Positions 36,060 to 44,931 of a stretch of DNA of 64,000 nucleotides are shown here, piece by piece; position 1 is the stretch's first letter, and each line of letters begins with the position of its first letter. The DNA comes from Corynebacterium suedekumii. Lineage in GTDB: Bacteria; Actinomycetota; Actinomycetes; Mycobacteriales; Mycobacteriaceae. The position numbers and the translations under genes are program-made. The stretch lies in NCBI RefSeq assembly GCF_030252185.1, contig NZ_CP126970.1:2170001-2234000 (forward strand), in the 5' to 3' direction. Below the pieces are notes generated by a model. It had not been told where the DNA came from. It saw nothing but the letters and a program-made list of their open reading frames with translations, and did no database searches.

Positions 36060-37082
36060 GTGAAAACCGGACGCCTCACCGCCCTCGCGGCCACCACCGC
36101 GCTCGCCTCGCTCGGACTGACCGCCTGTCAGACCGGCTCCGCTCCGGAACCGGGCCCGGAGATGGGGAACGCCGTCGCCGCTGCCTCCCCAGAGTCCGTC
36201 GACCCGGCCGGCCGCGTCATCGACGTCGACACCGAGGTCATCGACCTCGCGGTCGCCGGGGAGACGATCGCCCTCCGGTCCGCCGAGTCACTGCAGGTGG
36301 GCACCCTCGCCGACTTCGACGCCGGCGAGGCCGAGACCGTGGAGATCCCCGCCGCCTGCGCCGACCTCACCGCCTCCGCTGACACGTTCGTGCTGGCCTG
36401 CGGCTCCGAGGTCCTGCTGGTCGATGCCGCCTCCCCCACCATCCCCACCTCCCGCGACGTCTCCGACAACGCCCCCGCCTCCTCCGCGTCGCTGACCACC
36501 ACCGGTGAGCTGCTGGTGGGCAACGCCGAGGAATCGGTCGTCTCGGTCCACCGGGACGGCGAGGACGCCGACACCATCGACGTCGCCGGCACCACCGACC
36601 AGCTGCTGGCCGTGCCGATCAACGGCGCCCAGGACGTCGCCGTGCGTTCGAACATCGCCAACACCACCGTCCAGGACATCCACTGGGAGGACGGCGAGCA
36701 GGGCGGCACCCTCCGCGTCGGTGTCGGCGTCGGCCAGATCGCCGCCGGTGAGGACGGCCTGGTCATCGCCTCCGACACCCTCGGCGACCAGATCGCCGTC
36801 TACACCGCGACCGACGTCATCCGCCTCCACCAGACCGCCCCCGTCGACGCCAGCCCCTGGGGCGTGGCGTGGGACCCCGACCGCGACCTCGCGTGGGTGG
36901 CTTCGACCGCCGACAACGTGCTGGCCTCCTACGACATCTCCTCCGGCGTCCCGGAGCAGGTCCACACCCTGAACTCCGTCGCCGACGCCCACCACATCGC
37001 CGTGCTGCCGGACGGCACTCTCGTCGCGGTCTCCGCCACCGGCGACGGCCTCCAGGTCATCGACGATCCCGACGCCGCCTAA
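36060..37082 (+). CDS. Lipoprotein with beta-propeller-like repeats
   Basis: 340 aa. Signal peptide [17 protein letters not shown] with lipobox LTAC (Cys23), so it should be lipidated by Lgt/Lsp and then Lnt (gene in this window). The mature part is acidic and beta-rich, with recurring blade-like units such as [17 protein letters not shown] and [20 protein letters not shown], resembling a seven-blade (YncE/lactonase-like) propeller. No catalytic motif is visible. GTG 36060 has TAGGCT 8 nt upstream. pyrD starts 22 bp later and is likely co-transcribed. Confidence 0.75.
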   Translation: MKTGRLTALAATTALASLGLTACQTGSAPEPGPEMGNAVAAASPESVDPAGRVIDVDTEVIDLAVAGETIALRSAESLQVGTLADFDAGEAETVEIPAACADLTASADTFVLACGSEVLLVDAASPTIPTSRDVSDNAPASSASLTTTGELLVGNAEESVVSVHRDGEDADTIDVAGTTDQLLAVPINGAQDVAVRSNIANTTVQDIHWEDGEQGGTLRVGVGVGQIAAGEDGLVIASDTLGDQIAVYTATDVIRLHQTAPVDASPWGVAWDPDRDLAWVASTADNVLASYDISSGVPEQVHTLNSVADAHHIAVLPDGTLVAVSATGDGLQVIDDPDAA

Positions 37083-37104
37083 CATCCCCCCAGGAGTCAT
37101 CCCC

Positions 37105-38211
37105 ATGTCGCTGCGCACCGCCGCCTACCGCCTCGCCCTCAAGGGCATGTTCACCCTGCGCCCGGAGCGCATCCACGGCGTCATCCACGACGGCCTCGGG
37201 CTGCTCCAGGCCGTCGGCCCGGCCAACCGCATCCTCTCGAAGGTGGTGCCGGTCTCCGACCCGGTGCTGGCCCAGGAGGTCTTCGGCCGGACGATCCCGC
37301 GCCCGCTGGGGCTGGCGGCCGGTTTCGACAAGAACGCCACCGCCGCCGACACGTGGACCTCCGTCGGCTTCGGCTACTCGGAGCTGGGTACCGTCACCGC
37401 CTCCCCGCAGCCCGGCAACCCCACCCCGCGACTGTTCCGCCTGCCGGCCGACAAGGCGATCCTCAACCGCATGGGCTTCAACAACGCCGGCGCCGCGGAG
37501 GTGGCCGGTAACCTGCGCCGCCGCAGCTCCGATGACGTCATCGGCATCAACATCGGCAAGACCAAGGTCGTGGCCGCCGAGGACGCCGTCGGCGACTACC
37601 GCCGCTCCGCCACGCTGCTCGGTGACCTCGCCGACTACCTGGTGGTCAACGTCTCCTCCCCCAACACCCCGGGTCTGCGCGACCTGCAGGCCGTGGAGTC
37701 CCTGCGGCCCATCCTCACCGCCGTCCAGGAGTCCACCACCACCCCGGTCCTGGTCAAGATCGCCCCCGACCTGTCCGACGAGGACGTCGACGCCGTCGCC
37801 GACCTCGCCCTCGACCTGGGCCTGGCGGGTATCGTGGCCACGAACACCACCATCTCCCGGGAGGGTCTGTCCACCCCGGCCGCCGATGTCGAGGCCCTCG
37901 GCGCGGGCGGCATCTCGGGACCCCCGGTCGCGGACCGTGCGCTCGCCGTCCTCCGGCGCCTGCACGCACGCGTGGGCGACCGTCTGGTGCTCATTTCCGT
38001 GGGCGGCATCACCACCCCGGAGCAGGCCTGGGAACGGATCACGTCCGGTGCCACCCTCCTGCAGGGTTACACCGGCCTGATCTACGGTGGCCCCGACTGG
38101 ATCCGGGACATCCACCGCGGGATTGCCGACCAGATCCACCGCCACGGTCTGAGCTCGATCACCGAGGCGATCGGCTCCGATCTGGAGTGGCTGGCCAACC
38201 CGGAGCACTGA
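37105..38211 (+). CDS. pyrD: Dihydroorotate dehydrogenase (quinone), class 2
   Basis: 368 aa. It oxidises dihydroorotate to orotate with quinone as acceptor (pyrimidine synthesis). The N-terminal membrane-associating helix ([19 protein letters not shown]) marks class 2. FMN-barrel motifs are [20 protein letters not shown] and [12 protein letters not shown] (catalytic Ser), with [12 protein letters not shown] and [20 protein letters not shown] lies before ATG 37105. Confidence 0.95.
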   Translation: MSLRTAAYRLALKGMFTLRPERIHGVIHDGLGLLQAVGPANRILSKVVPVSDPVLAQEVFGRTIPRPLGLAAGFDKNATAADTWTSVGFGYSELGTVTASPQPGNPTPRLFRLPADKAILNRMGFNNAGAAEVAGNLRRRSSDDVIGINIGKTKVVAAEDAVGDYRRSATLLGDLADYLVVNVSSPNTPGLRDLQAVESLRPILTAVQESTTTPVLVKIAPDLSDEDVDAVADLALDLGLAGIVATNTTISREGLSTPAADVEALGAGGISGPPVADRALAVLRRLHARVGDRLVLISVGGITTPEQAWERITSGATLLQGYTGLIYGGPDWIRDIHRGIADQIHRHGLSSITEAIGSDLEWLANPEH

Positions 38212-38229
38212 CCCTTCTCCGGAAACACC

Positions 38230-38268
38230 ACGGGCGGGCCACAGCAGTGATCGCTGCGGCCCGCCCGT
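38230..38268. terminator. Long GC-rich hairpin between convergent pyrD and a membrane-protein gene
   Basis: ACGGGCGGGCC-A-CAGC pairs with GCTG-C-GGCCCGCCCGT around a 7-nt loop (AGTGATC), a 15-bp stem with one mismatch. It starts 19 nt after the pyrD stop and 28 nt before the end of the opposing gene. It probably serves both strands; there is no T-run. Confidence 0.7.
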
Positions 38269-38295
38269 CGTCGACCGGCAGTGTGTGCGGTGCCC

Positions 38296-38691
38296 CTACC
38301 CCTTCGGGATGAGCGAGCGGCGGATGACCAGCGCGCAGAGGAACGCGAACACGGCGTACATGGGCAGCCAGTACTGGGCCATGACGTAGAGAGGCTCACT
38401 CGGCAGCAGGCGGGCGAAGATGATCAACGCCACGGCGACGACCAGCGAGATGACCTGGGTGCGGCTGGCGGCCTGGTCCCTTCGGATGGTGGCGAAGGCG
38501 CCGAGGATCATTGCCGCGACGAGGATGACCAGCACGCGCGGGGTGACCGCGAACGGCGCCATCCAGCCGTCGCCGAACACGGCGATGACGGTGAACACGA
38601 GCAGCGCGACGGCCAGCGCCATGAAGGCACCGCCGACGCGGAGTGCCAGGGGGACGTGATAGGCGCCGTCGCGCTGCTTCTTGGAGCTCAT
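38296..38691 (-). CDS. Small four-helix membrane protein
   Basis: 131 aa, four clear membrane segments (FMALAVALLVFTVIAVFG; VLVILVAAMILGAF; TQVISLVVAVALIIFA; LPMYAVFAFLCALVI) between short basic loops. No catalytic motif or named family recognised. It ends facing pyrD. Its start is 12 bp from the stop of the PEBP gene, so the two are probably co-transcribed. Confidence 0.7.
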   Translation of the reverse strand: MSSKKQRDGAYHVPLALRVGGAFMALAVALLVFTVIAVFGDGWMAPFAVTPRVLVILVAAMILGAFATIRRDQAASRTQVISLVVAVALIIFARLLPSEPLYVMAQYWLPMYAVFAFLCALVIRRSLIPKG

Positions 38692-38703
38692 GGTCTCCAG
38701 AGC

Positions 38704-39246
38704 CTACTTGGCCTCGTACCAGCCCCAGAGGATGGCCCGCCCGATGGAGTGGAAGTAGAGGTTGAACCCGAGGACGGTGGCCGTGGCGTCCGGGTCGACG
38801 TCGAGCTTCTCCACATCCACGGCGTGCACCGCGTAGAGGTACCGGTGCGGCGCATGCCCGGCCGGCGGGTTGGCGCCGTAGTAGGCCTTTTCACCGGGAT
38901 CACCCGCGAGGGTGACCACACCGTCCAGACCGCCGAGGGTCTCATCCGAGCCCGCACCGGTGGGCAGCTCCGTGACGTCGACCGGGATGTTGAACGCCGC
39001 CCAGTGCCAGAAACCGGACGCGGTCGGGGCATCCGGATCGAAGCAGGTCACGGCGAGGGACTTCGTGCCCTCGGGCAGATCCGACCAGGACAGCTGCGGC
39101 GAGACGTTCGCCGGGGCACGCTGCGCCTCGGCGAGCTCGTCGCCGTCGTTGAGGTCGGTGGAGGTGAGCGGGAAGGACGGCAGGTCCTTGAGCGGGGCGT
39201 AGGGGTCGGGGCCGGGGAAACGGGAATCATCTGAATAGGAGGTCAT
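38704..39246 (-). CDS. YbhB/YbcL-type PEBP (phosphatidylethanolamine-binding-like) protein
   Basis: 180 aa. Marker segments are NVSPQLSWSDLPEGTKSLA, DPDAPTASGFWHWAAFNIP and the GHAPHRYLYAVHAVD strand. It is a soluble ligand-binding fold with unknown ligand in bacteria. The M. tuberculosis counterpart is Rv2140c, also near pyrD. ATG 39246 has GGGAG upstream, which sets the start; upstream in-frame extension overlaps the ABC gene and is not credible. Confidence 0.88.
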   Translation of the reverse strand: MTSYSDDSRFPGPDPYAPLKDLPSFPLTSTDLNDGDELAEAQRAPANVSPQLSWSDLPEGTKSLAVTCFDPDAPTASGFWHWAAFNIPVDVTELPTGAGSDETLGGLDGVVTLAGDPGEKAYYGANPPAGHAPHRYLYAVHAVDVEKLDVDPDATATVLGFNLYFHSIGRAILWGWYEAK

Positions 39247-39295
39247 GTCTCCCGTTGTACCCGAGATCACATGAGGGATGCCACGACCGCCCCGC

Positions 39296-41086
39296 TCACA
39301 GGGGCCCCTCTCCCGCGCTCCACCGCTCGTAGAGCTGCGCGTACCGCCCACCCGCGGCGACGAGCTCCTCGTGGGTGCCGCTCTCGACGATCCGGCCGAG
39401 GTCCATGACGAGGATCCGGTCGGCGACCATGGCCTGGTCCAGCCGGTGGGCGACGATGAGGCTGGTGCGACCCCGGGCGGCGGCCGCGGCGGCCGCCTCC
39501 AGGGCCCGGGCGTCCTCGCTGCCCGCCTCGGACGTGGCCTCGTCCATGATGAGCACCGGCGGGTCCCGGAGGATGATCCGGGTGAGGGCGATCTGCTGCG
39601 CCACCTCGGGTGGCAACGGGTCGGCCCCGGCCCCGACGGCGGTGTCCAGGCCATCGGGCAGACTGCGCGCCCAGGCGGCGGAGGTCGGCGACAGGCCGGT
39701 GGCGGACAGTGCGGTGATGAACTCATCGTCCGTGGCCGTCGGTGCCGCCATGCGCAGATCGTCCCGCAGGGGCCCGGAGAAAAGGTGCACGTCCTGGGTC
39801 AGCAGCGTCACCTGCCGGGTCACCCAGGCGTCGGCGACCCCCGCGGTGTCATACCCGCCGAGGATGATGCGCCCGGAGTCGGGGCGCTGCAGCCCGGCGA
39901 GGAGTCCCGCCAGGGTCGACTTGCCGGCGCCGGACGCGCCGACCAGGGCCGTGGTGCTCCCCGCCGGGAGGGTGACGGTCACATCAGGCAGGATGACAGC
40001 ACCTCCGGGATAGGAGAAGCGGAGGGAGTCGATGATGATGTCCGGGGCGGTGGGCAGGTCGGCCGGGGACGGGCGGGCGTCGTCACGCACCATCTGCGCG
40101 AGTGCCACCGCGCGGCCGAGGGAGGTGCCGGCCTCCTGGATGTCACCGGCGAAGAACAGCAGGTTGAACACATGGCCCTCGAGGCGAACGACGAGCACCA
40201 TGGCGGCGGTCGCCGCGCCGATGGTGATGAGGTCGCGGCCCACCAGCCACGTCGCCAGACCTAGCGTGCCCGCGAGCAGCGTGAGGTAGGCGATGTTGCC
40301 GTAACCGAGCAGGTGGACGAACAACGGCGCGCGGTCCGCACGGGCCTGGACCGCCGCCCAGGACGCCGTCCGGGTCCGCCCCACCGCCCACGGGCCCAGA
40401 CGCAGAGCGCGCAGCGTCGGCAGACCCCGGACCGTGTCCAGCAGGACCGCGTTGCGACGCGCCTCAGCCGAGGCCACGATGTTCGCCGCCTGCGGCATCC
40501 GCGGCAACACCCGGCGCAGCAACGGCACGATCACCACCAGAGTCAGCCCCAGGGACAGCGCGAACGACCAGTGGAGGAGCAGCAACGCCACCAACGTCAC
40601 CGGGAACATGAGGACGGTGACCACGATGCGGGTACCCGTCGCCGAGAGCATCCGCACCACCGTGTCGATGTCGTGCGTGATCCGCGTGATCACCGTGCCC
40701 GTACCCAGCTCCAGGACATCCGGGACCGGGGCCCGGAGCGTCGCCGCCAGCGCCGCACGCCGCAGGTCCACCGACAGCATCCGGGTCCGGGCCAGCAGCA
40801 GCCACCCACCGGCGGCGCGACCCGCCGTCTCCACCAGCATGGCCACCCCGACCGCCACGAGCAGCCACACGAACGTCTCCGCCGGGCCGTCGATGACGTC
40901 CACCGCCAGACCCAGCAACGCCGCCGACACCGTCATGGCACCCACCGTCAGTCCGAAGATCAGGGCTGCACCGACATACCAGCAGGCGCCGGGATTCGAC
41001 GGCAGCGACCAGATCAGAGCCAGGGACTCACGCACCGTCGCCGGCGCCAGCGCATCCTCCCGGTCATCCGGGACCCAGGCGTTCAC
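39296..41086 (-). CDS. ABC exporter half-transporter with intact ATP site but degenerate signature
   Basis: 596 aa. Membrane domain (six helices, residues ~35-310), then NBD: Walker [11 protein letters not shown]-loop [12 protein letters not shown], Walker [10 protein letters not shown] and H-loop IVAHRL. The signature, normally LSGGQ, reads [14 protein letters not shown]. It complements its partner (41083-42673), which has LSGGQ but no P-loop, so the pair should form a heterodimeric exporter with one working ATP site. GTG 41086 overlaps the partner stop by 4 bp. Substrate unknown. Confidence 0.88.
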   Translation of the reverse strand: MNAWVPDDREDALAPATVRESLALIWSLPSNPGACWYVGAALIFGLTVGAMTVSAALLGLAVDVIDGPAETFVWLLVAVGVAMLVETAGRAAGGWLLLARTRMLSVDLRRAALAATLRAPVPDVLELGTGTVITRITHDIDTVVRMLSATGTRIVVTVLMFPVTLVALLLLHWSFALSLGLTLVVIVPLLRRVLPRMPQAANIVASAEARRNAVLLDTVRGLPTLRALRLGPWAVGRTRTASWAAVQARADRAPLFVHLLGYGNIAYLTLLAGTLGLATWLVGRDLITIGAATAAMVLVVRLEGHVFNLLFFAGDIQEAGTSLGRAVALAQMVRDDARPSPADLPTAPDIIIDSLRFSYPGGAVILPDVTVTLPAGSTTALVGASGAGKSTLAGLLAGLQRPDSGRIILGGYDTAGVADAWVTRQVTLLTQDVHLFSGPLRDDLRMAAPTATDDEFITALSATGLSPTSAAWARSLPDGLDTAVGAGADPLPPEVAQQIALTRIILRDPPVLIMDEATSEAGSEDARALEAAAAAAARGRTSLIVAHRLDQAMVADRILVMDLGRIVESGTHEELVAAGGRYAQLYERWSAGEGPL

Positions 41087-42673
41087 GGGATCACCTCCAC
41101 CCGGTCAGCCACGCCCACCCACGCCGCGGAGGTGGTCACCACCACGGTGACCCTCCCCCGCCGCAGGCGCGCCACCTGCTGCGCCACGGCGTCGAGGGTC
41201 ACCGCGTCCAGGCCCGTCGTCGGTTCGTCGAGAACCAGCACCTCCGGGTCCCGGACCAGCCACCGCGCCAGAGCCACCCGCTGGCGCTGCCCACCGGACA
41301 GGTTGAGCCCCGCCTCCCCGATCGGCGCATCCGGCAGGGTCTCACCGTCCGCCCCGCCCAGACGGGTGATGATGTCCCCGCACGCCGCCGCGGACAACGC
41401 CGCCTGCACCCGCTCCGGATCCGCGTCGCGCAACGGGTCGATGTTGTCCGCCAACGAGCCCTCGAACACCGCCACCGCATGCGGGGCCACGACCACGCCG
41501 GGGTTGCCCGAGTCACGCAGGTCGTCGAGGCGCCGGCGGATCTTCTCCTGCCCCGCCGCCGTGGTACTCGACCACACCGTCAACCCCGGAGCCGGGACCG
41601 CCGTGGAACCGGTCGCCGGCGCCGGTGCCTCCAGGTCGGCGACCAGATCCCGGATCCGCTGTGTGGACACCAGCCCCCGTGCCCAGTAGTCCACAGCGAA
41701 ACTCAACGAGTACCCCAGCCACGTCAACGCCGGCGGCACCACCAGGGTCGCCGTGACCAGGTCCGCCGTCGAGATCGCCGACCGACGCGTCATCACCAAC
41801 GCCACCACCAGCACGATGATCACCGCGGCCGTCGGCACCAGCTGCCGCACCAGCGTCAGCCAGCCCGTCAACCGCGCCTCCCGCAGCATCACGTCCAGGG
41901 CCCGCTGCGTGGCCTCGTGGAACCGGCCCATCGACCCCTCGACCGCACCGAGGCCCTTGACCACCCGCGACCCCTGCGCCAGATCCGTCGCCAGGGACAT
42001 CGCCACACCCTCCGCGTGCCGACGCCGCTCCGCCACCCGCGCCAGCGGCCCCGCCGTCACCAGCGTCGCCGCCGTGGTCACCACGCCACCGGCCAGCATG
42101 AGCACCCCCAGCACCGGATGTGCCACCCCGACCACCACCGCCGATCCCAGCAGATACGCCACCATCATCACCGGCCAGTTGACGATCTCCTTGAGCTCAC
42201 CGGCCTGATACGAGATCCGCATCCACCGTGTTGAGCACCTCACCCGGCGTCTGCGACGTCGGCACCGCACCCACCAGACGAGACGTCAACGACATCCGCA
42301 CCGAATGCACCGTCCGCCCCGACGCTAGGTCCGTCAACGCATCACCCGTCGACTCCGCCACCCACGACGCGGCGGCCAAACCTGCCGTCGCCATGACCGT
42401 CACCAGGGCCACCTGCGCCGATACCGTCTCAAACGCCGCCGTGGACCCCCGGCCCACAACCACCGAGATGAGCACCGAGGCCCCCATCCCGGCGACCACG
42501 CCCGCCAGCAGCACCGCCACCGCCCGCCCGTGGAGCCCCAGGAGCGTCAGCGTGCCCTGCCGCCGGGACACCCACGTCTCCGGCGCCACCGCCGGATCAT
42601 CGGCCGGCGGGTTCACCGGAACGAACCACGACCACGTGGGCATCCGGGACGGCGGCGAATAAGCTCGTTTCAT
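41083..42673 (-). pseudogene. ABC exporter half-transporter, frame broken early, NBD lacking a P-loop
   Basis: Residues 1-~155 (ATG 42673; membrane helices 1-3, ending VLNTVDADL) and the rest ([15 protein letters not shown] onward) are in different frames. Adding back a second copy of ATCCG at 42215-42219 (plus strand) joins them as VDADRISYQ and gives 531 aa. The NBD is reduced: signature [13 protein letters not shown] and Walker [11 protein letters not shown] are present. The Walker A region instead reads [13 protein letters not shown], the Q-loop Gln is His ([11 protein letters not shown]), and the H-loop His is absent (VVTTSAA). The operator at 42693-42710 precedes it. Confidence 0.8.
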
Positions 42674-42692
42674 GATGGTTCACCAAGCTATC

Positions 42693-42710
42693 AGTTACAT
42701 CGCTGTAACT
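42693..42710. promoter_or_regulatory. Inverted-repeat operator AGTTACA-N4-TGTAACT upstream of the ABC exporter
   Basis: A perfect 7-bp inverted repeat with 4-nt spacer lies just upstream of the -10-like TAGCTT on the minus strand. It covers the -35 region of the exporter promoter. This is the usual layout for repression by a TetR/PadR/GntR-type protein. No regulator gene is adjacent. Confidence 0.55.
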
Positions 42711-42809
42711 ACGGTTGACATGCGGATTTGTGTGTTTGCCGGAACACCCGCTACAGTAATGCGAGTGCCCAGCCGAGAGGGTGAGCACAGAACAAGTGAA
42801 TGACACCCG

Positions 42810-42895
42810 GCCCGGGTGGCGGAATGGCAGACGCGCTAGCTTGAGGTGCTAGTGTCCTATTAACGGACGTGGGGGTTCAAGTCCCCCTCCGGGCA
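42810..42895 (+). tRNA. tRNA-Leu (anticodon GAG)
   Basis: 86 nt, class II with a long variable arm. Acceptor GCCCGGG pairs with TCCGGGC plus discriminator A. The anticodon stem is CTAGC/GCTAG around loop TTGAGGT, giving anticodon GAG (codons CUC/CUU). The T-arm contains GGTTCAAGTCC. The CCA end is not encoded. It is followed by a strong terminator. Confidence 0.95.
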
Positions 42896-42902
42896 CAAAC
42901 CG

Positions 42903-42949
42903 AAGGTCCCGCGACATCGTTGTCACGATGTCGCGGGACCTTCTTTATT
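42903..42949 (+). terminator. Rho-independent terminator of tRNA-Leu
   Basis: A perfect 18-bp stem (AAGGTCCCGCGACATCGT and its complement) with loop TGTC, followed by TCTTTATT-like T-rich sequence. One of the strongest intrinsic terminators in the window. Confidence 0.85.
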
Positions 42950-43066
42950 CCGGCCGCGGTGGCTCCCAGCACTCCAGGAAGCGCGCGGAAACAGGGTTTT
43001 TCCGCCACTTCTGGTTCGCCTGGCGCCACGTGGCCCGGGTCCAGGCCCGGGTCCGGACATGAGTAA

Positions 43067-43098
43067 CGCCCGCCGACCCCTGAATGGGCAGGCGGGCG
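43067..43098 (-). terminator. GC hairpin downstream of the cupin gene
   Basis: CGCCCGCC / GGCGGGCG 8-bp stem, 16-nt loop, 18 nt past the cupin stop. Between it and the tRNA terminator (about 42950-43066) I see nothing coding. Confidence 0.5.
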
Positions 43099-43116
43099 CG
43101 GAGGAGTCGGGAGCTC

Positions 43117-43542
43117 CTAGTGCTGCTCGTTCGGATCGTTGTCCGCGTCGTCCTTGGTCTCGTGGTAGGTCCCCGGAACGTGGTCCGGTGCGGCGTAAAT
43201 GGAGTACAGCTTGATGGTCTCCTCGCCCTCATTGACCATGTTGTGCCACTTGCCGGCCGGGACGAACACCGCGAAATCATCCTCGACGACCTGGTCCACA
43301 TCGAGCTTGTCCTCGGAGTCACCGATCATGATGCGGCCCTTGCCGGCCTCCAGGCGGAGGAACTGGTCATGATCGTCGTGGACCTCAGCGCCGATCTCTC
43401 CGCCGGCGGGGATCGCCATGACGGTCATCTGGAGGAACTTGCCGGTCCACAGGGTGTCGCGGAACGCCTCGTTGTCGGTGGTCACCTTCTCGATGTCCAG
43501 GACGTAGGGCTTCGGTCCGTGATCGGTGCGCAGGTCTGCCAT
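43117..43542 (-). CDS. Cupin-domain protein
   Basis: 141 aa, single cupin barrel. Metal-binding motif 1 resembles GAEVHDDHDQFLRLEAGKG (His/His/Gln or Asp/Glu), and motif 2 is VFVPAGKWHNMVN. It belongs to the small mannose-6-phosphate isomerase-like cupins; an enzymatic role is not evident. The tail is acidic (KDDADNDPNEQH). GAAGGAGAG precedes the ATG. TAGACT lies ~36 nt upstream, so this transcript has a leader. Confidence 0.85.
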   Translation of the reverse strand: MADLRTDHGPKPYVLDIEKVTTDNEAFRDTLWTGKFLQMTVMAIPAGGEIGAEVHDDHDQFLRLEAGKGRIMIGDSEDKLDVDQVVEDDFAVFVPAGKWHNMVNEGEETIKLYSIYAAPDHVPGTYHETKDDADNDPNEQH

Positions 43543-43646
43543 GATCTCTCCTTCACTGGTGGCGGTCTGTCAGCCACCGAGTCTAGTGACGCGCCGTGCC
43601 AACGGCCAGGAAGTCGGACCTAAGCCGGGGCGTAGACTCATTGCCC

Positions 43647-44348
43647 GTGAAGCGTTTCGGGGAGTTCATCGGCGGCCTGGTCCACGATGCGGTGGCTGCG
43701 GTCCGTGGCTGGTCCCCGGCCCGTCGAATGGTGGTCATTGCCGGAGCCGTCGCTTTCCTCGCGGTGACGGTGCTGGTGGACGTGCCGCCCATTGCCACGC
43801 TCCGCGACTGGGCGGAGGCGGCGGGGCCCGCGTTCGTGGTGGCGTTCTGGTTCGGCTACGTCCTCATCACCCAGTTCCCGATCCCCCGCACGCTGCTGAC
43901 TCTGGCCAGCGGGGTGCTGTTCGGCCCGGTGCCGGGCATTATCGTCTCGTTGACGGCGACGACGGTGGCGGCGGCGGTGTCCCTGCTCGTGGTCCGCCGG
44001 CTGCTCGGCGACTGGATGCGTCCGAGGCTGCGACACCCGGCGGTCGCGGGAATCAACGCCCGGCTCGAGCAGCGGGGCTGGCTGGCGGTGACGAGCCTGC
44101 GGATGATCGCGGGTGTGCCGTTCTCCGTCCTCAACTACGCGGCTGCGCTGTCGGCGGTGCCGTTGTGGGCGTTCACGGTGTCCACCTTCGTGGGCTCGGC
44201 GCCGGGGACGATCCTCACGGTGATCCTCGGTGACGCACTGACCGGGCAGTCCCATCCCGCGGCGATCATCCTCACGGTGGTGCTGGCGCTCATCGGAGTC
44301 GCGGGACTCGCCGTCGACCATCGCCTTCCGGTCAAGTCTGTGGCGTAG
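43647..44348 (+). CDS. TVP38/TMEM64 (VTT-domain) membrane protein
   Basis: About 233 aa with six hydrophobic segments. The VTT signature spans LITQFPIPRTLLTLASGVLFGP and VPGIIVSLTATTVAAAVSL, with later RMIAGVPFSVLNYAAAL. Family members (DedA superfamily) are linked to lipid scrambling or transport across the membrane. GTG 43647 fits TAGACT 8 nt upstream. The next gene starts 10 bp after the stop with its own TAGACT, so it may also have its own promoter. Confidence 0.8.
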   Translation: MKRFGEFIGGLVHDAVAAVRGWSPARRMVVIAGAVAFLAVTVLVDVPPIATLRDWAEAAGPAFVVAFWFGYVLITQFPIPRTLLTLASGVLFGPVPGIIVSLTATTVAAAVSLLVVRRLLGDWMRPRLRHPAVAGINARLEQRGWLAVTSLRMIAGVPFSVLNYAAALSAVPLWAFTVSTFVGSAPGTILTVILGDALTGQSHPAAIILTVVLALIGVAGLAVDHRLPVKSVA

Positions 44349-44358
44349 ACTCGACGTC

Positions 44359-44931
44359 ATGTTGGCCATTCATGCCCGGTACCGGGGTCGCGAGATCCGG
44401 CGCGCCGAACTGGTCCGCCGCTCCGCCCGCGCCCTGTCCACTCTGGAGGGCGTCGGGGAGTTCCGTTCGCTGGGAGTCGAGGACATCTGCGCTGACGTGG
44501 CCTCCCCGGAAGCACTGTGTGACACGGCCATGGCACTGCTGTCGGACGGCAGCTGGGCCATCGGGATCGGGGTCGCCCCGGCAGGCGACGAGGATACCGC
44601 GCGGGTCGCGGCCACCGCGTCATTGTCGTCGGGCGCCCGCGCCGGTGCGGTCAAGGTCCGGCTCCGCCCGGCGGGATCCACCCTCGCAGCGGATATCGCC
44701 GCGGTGTTCTCCCTGCTGGGCCACGTGCTGGCCAAACGCACCCTGGAGGGCCGCGAGGCCACGTCCCTGGTGAGGTCGGGGCTGAATCAGAACGAGGCCG
44801 CCGAGGAGCTCGGCATCTCCAAACAGGCGATGTCGCAACGGCTCCAGGCGGCCGGGTGGCAGGCGGAGACCGCCGGCTGGCAGCTGGCGGTCAACCTCAT
44901 CACCCGTGCTGACGCGGGATCAGGACACTAG
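44359..44931 (+). CDS. Helix-turn-helix protein, unknown role
   Basis: 190 aa. The C-terminal part has a clear HTH (NQNEAAEELGISKQAMSQRL). The N-terminal ~130 residues (MLAIHARYRGREIRR...) look like a mixed alpha/beta ligand or regulatory domain reminiscent of the SatD-type proteins of Actinobacteria; I hold this loosely. ATG 44359 has TAGACT 7 nt upstream (leaderless). Its stop overlaps the stop of the SPFH gene on the other strand by 4 bp. Confidence 0.6.
   Translation: MLAIHARYRGREIRRAELVRRSARALSTLEGVGEFRSLGVEDICADVASPEALCDTAMALLSDGSWAIGIGVAPAGDEDTARVAATASLSSGARAGAVKVRLRPAGSTLAADIAAVFSLLGHVLAKRTLEGREATSLVRSGLNQNEAAEELGISKQAMSQRLQAAGWQAETAGWQLAVNLITRADAGSGH

Noticed and set aside
42950..43066. 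Small genes between the tRNA terminator and the cupin gene
   Set aside because: Open frames on both strands lack starts with ribosome sites and a protein-like composition.
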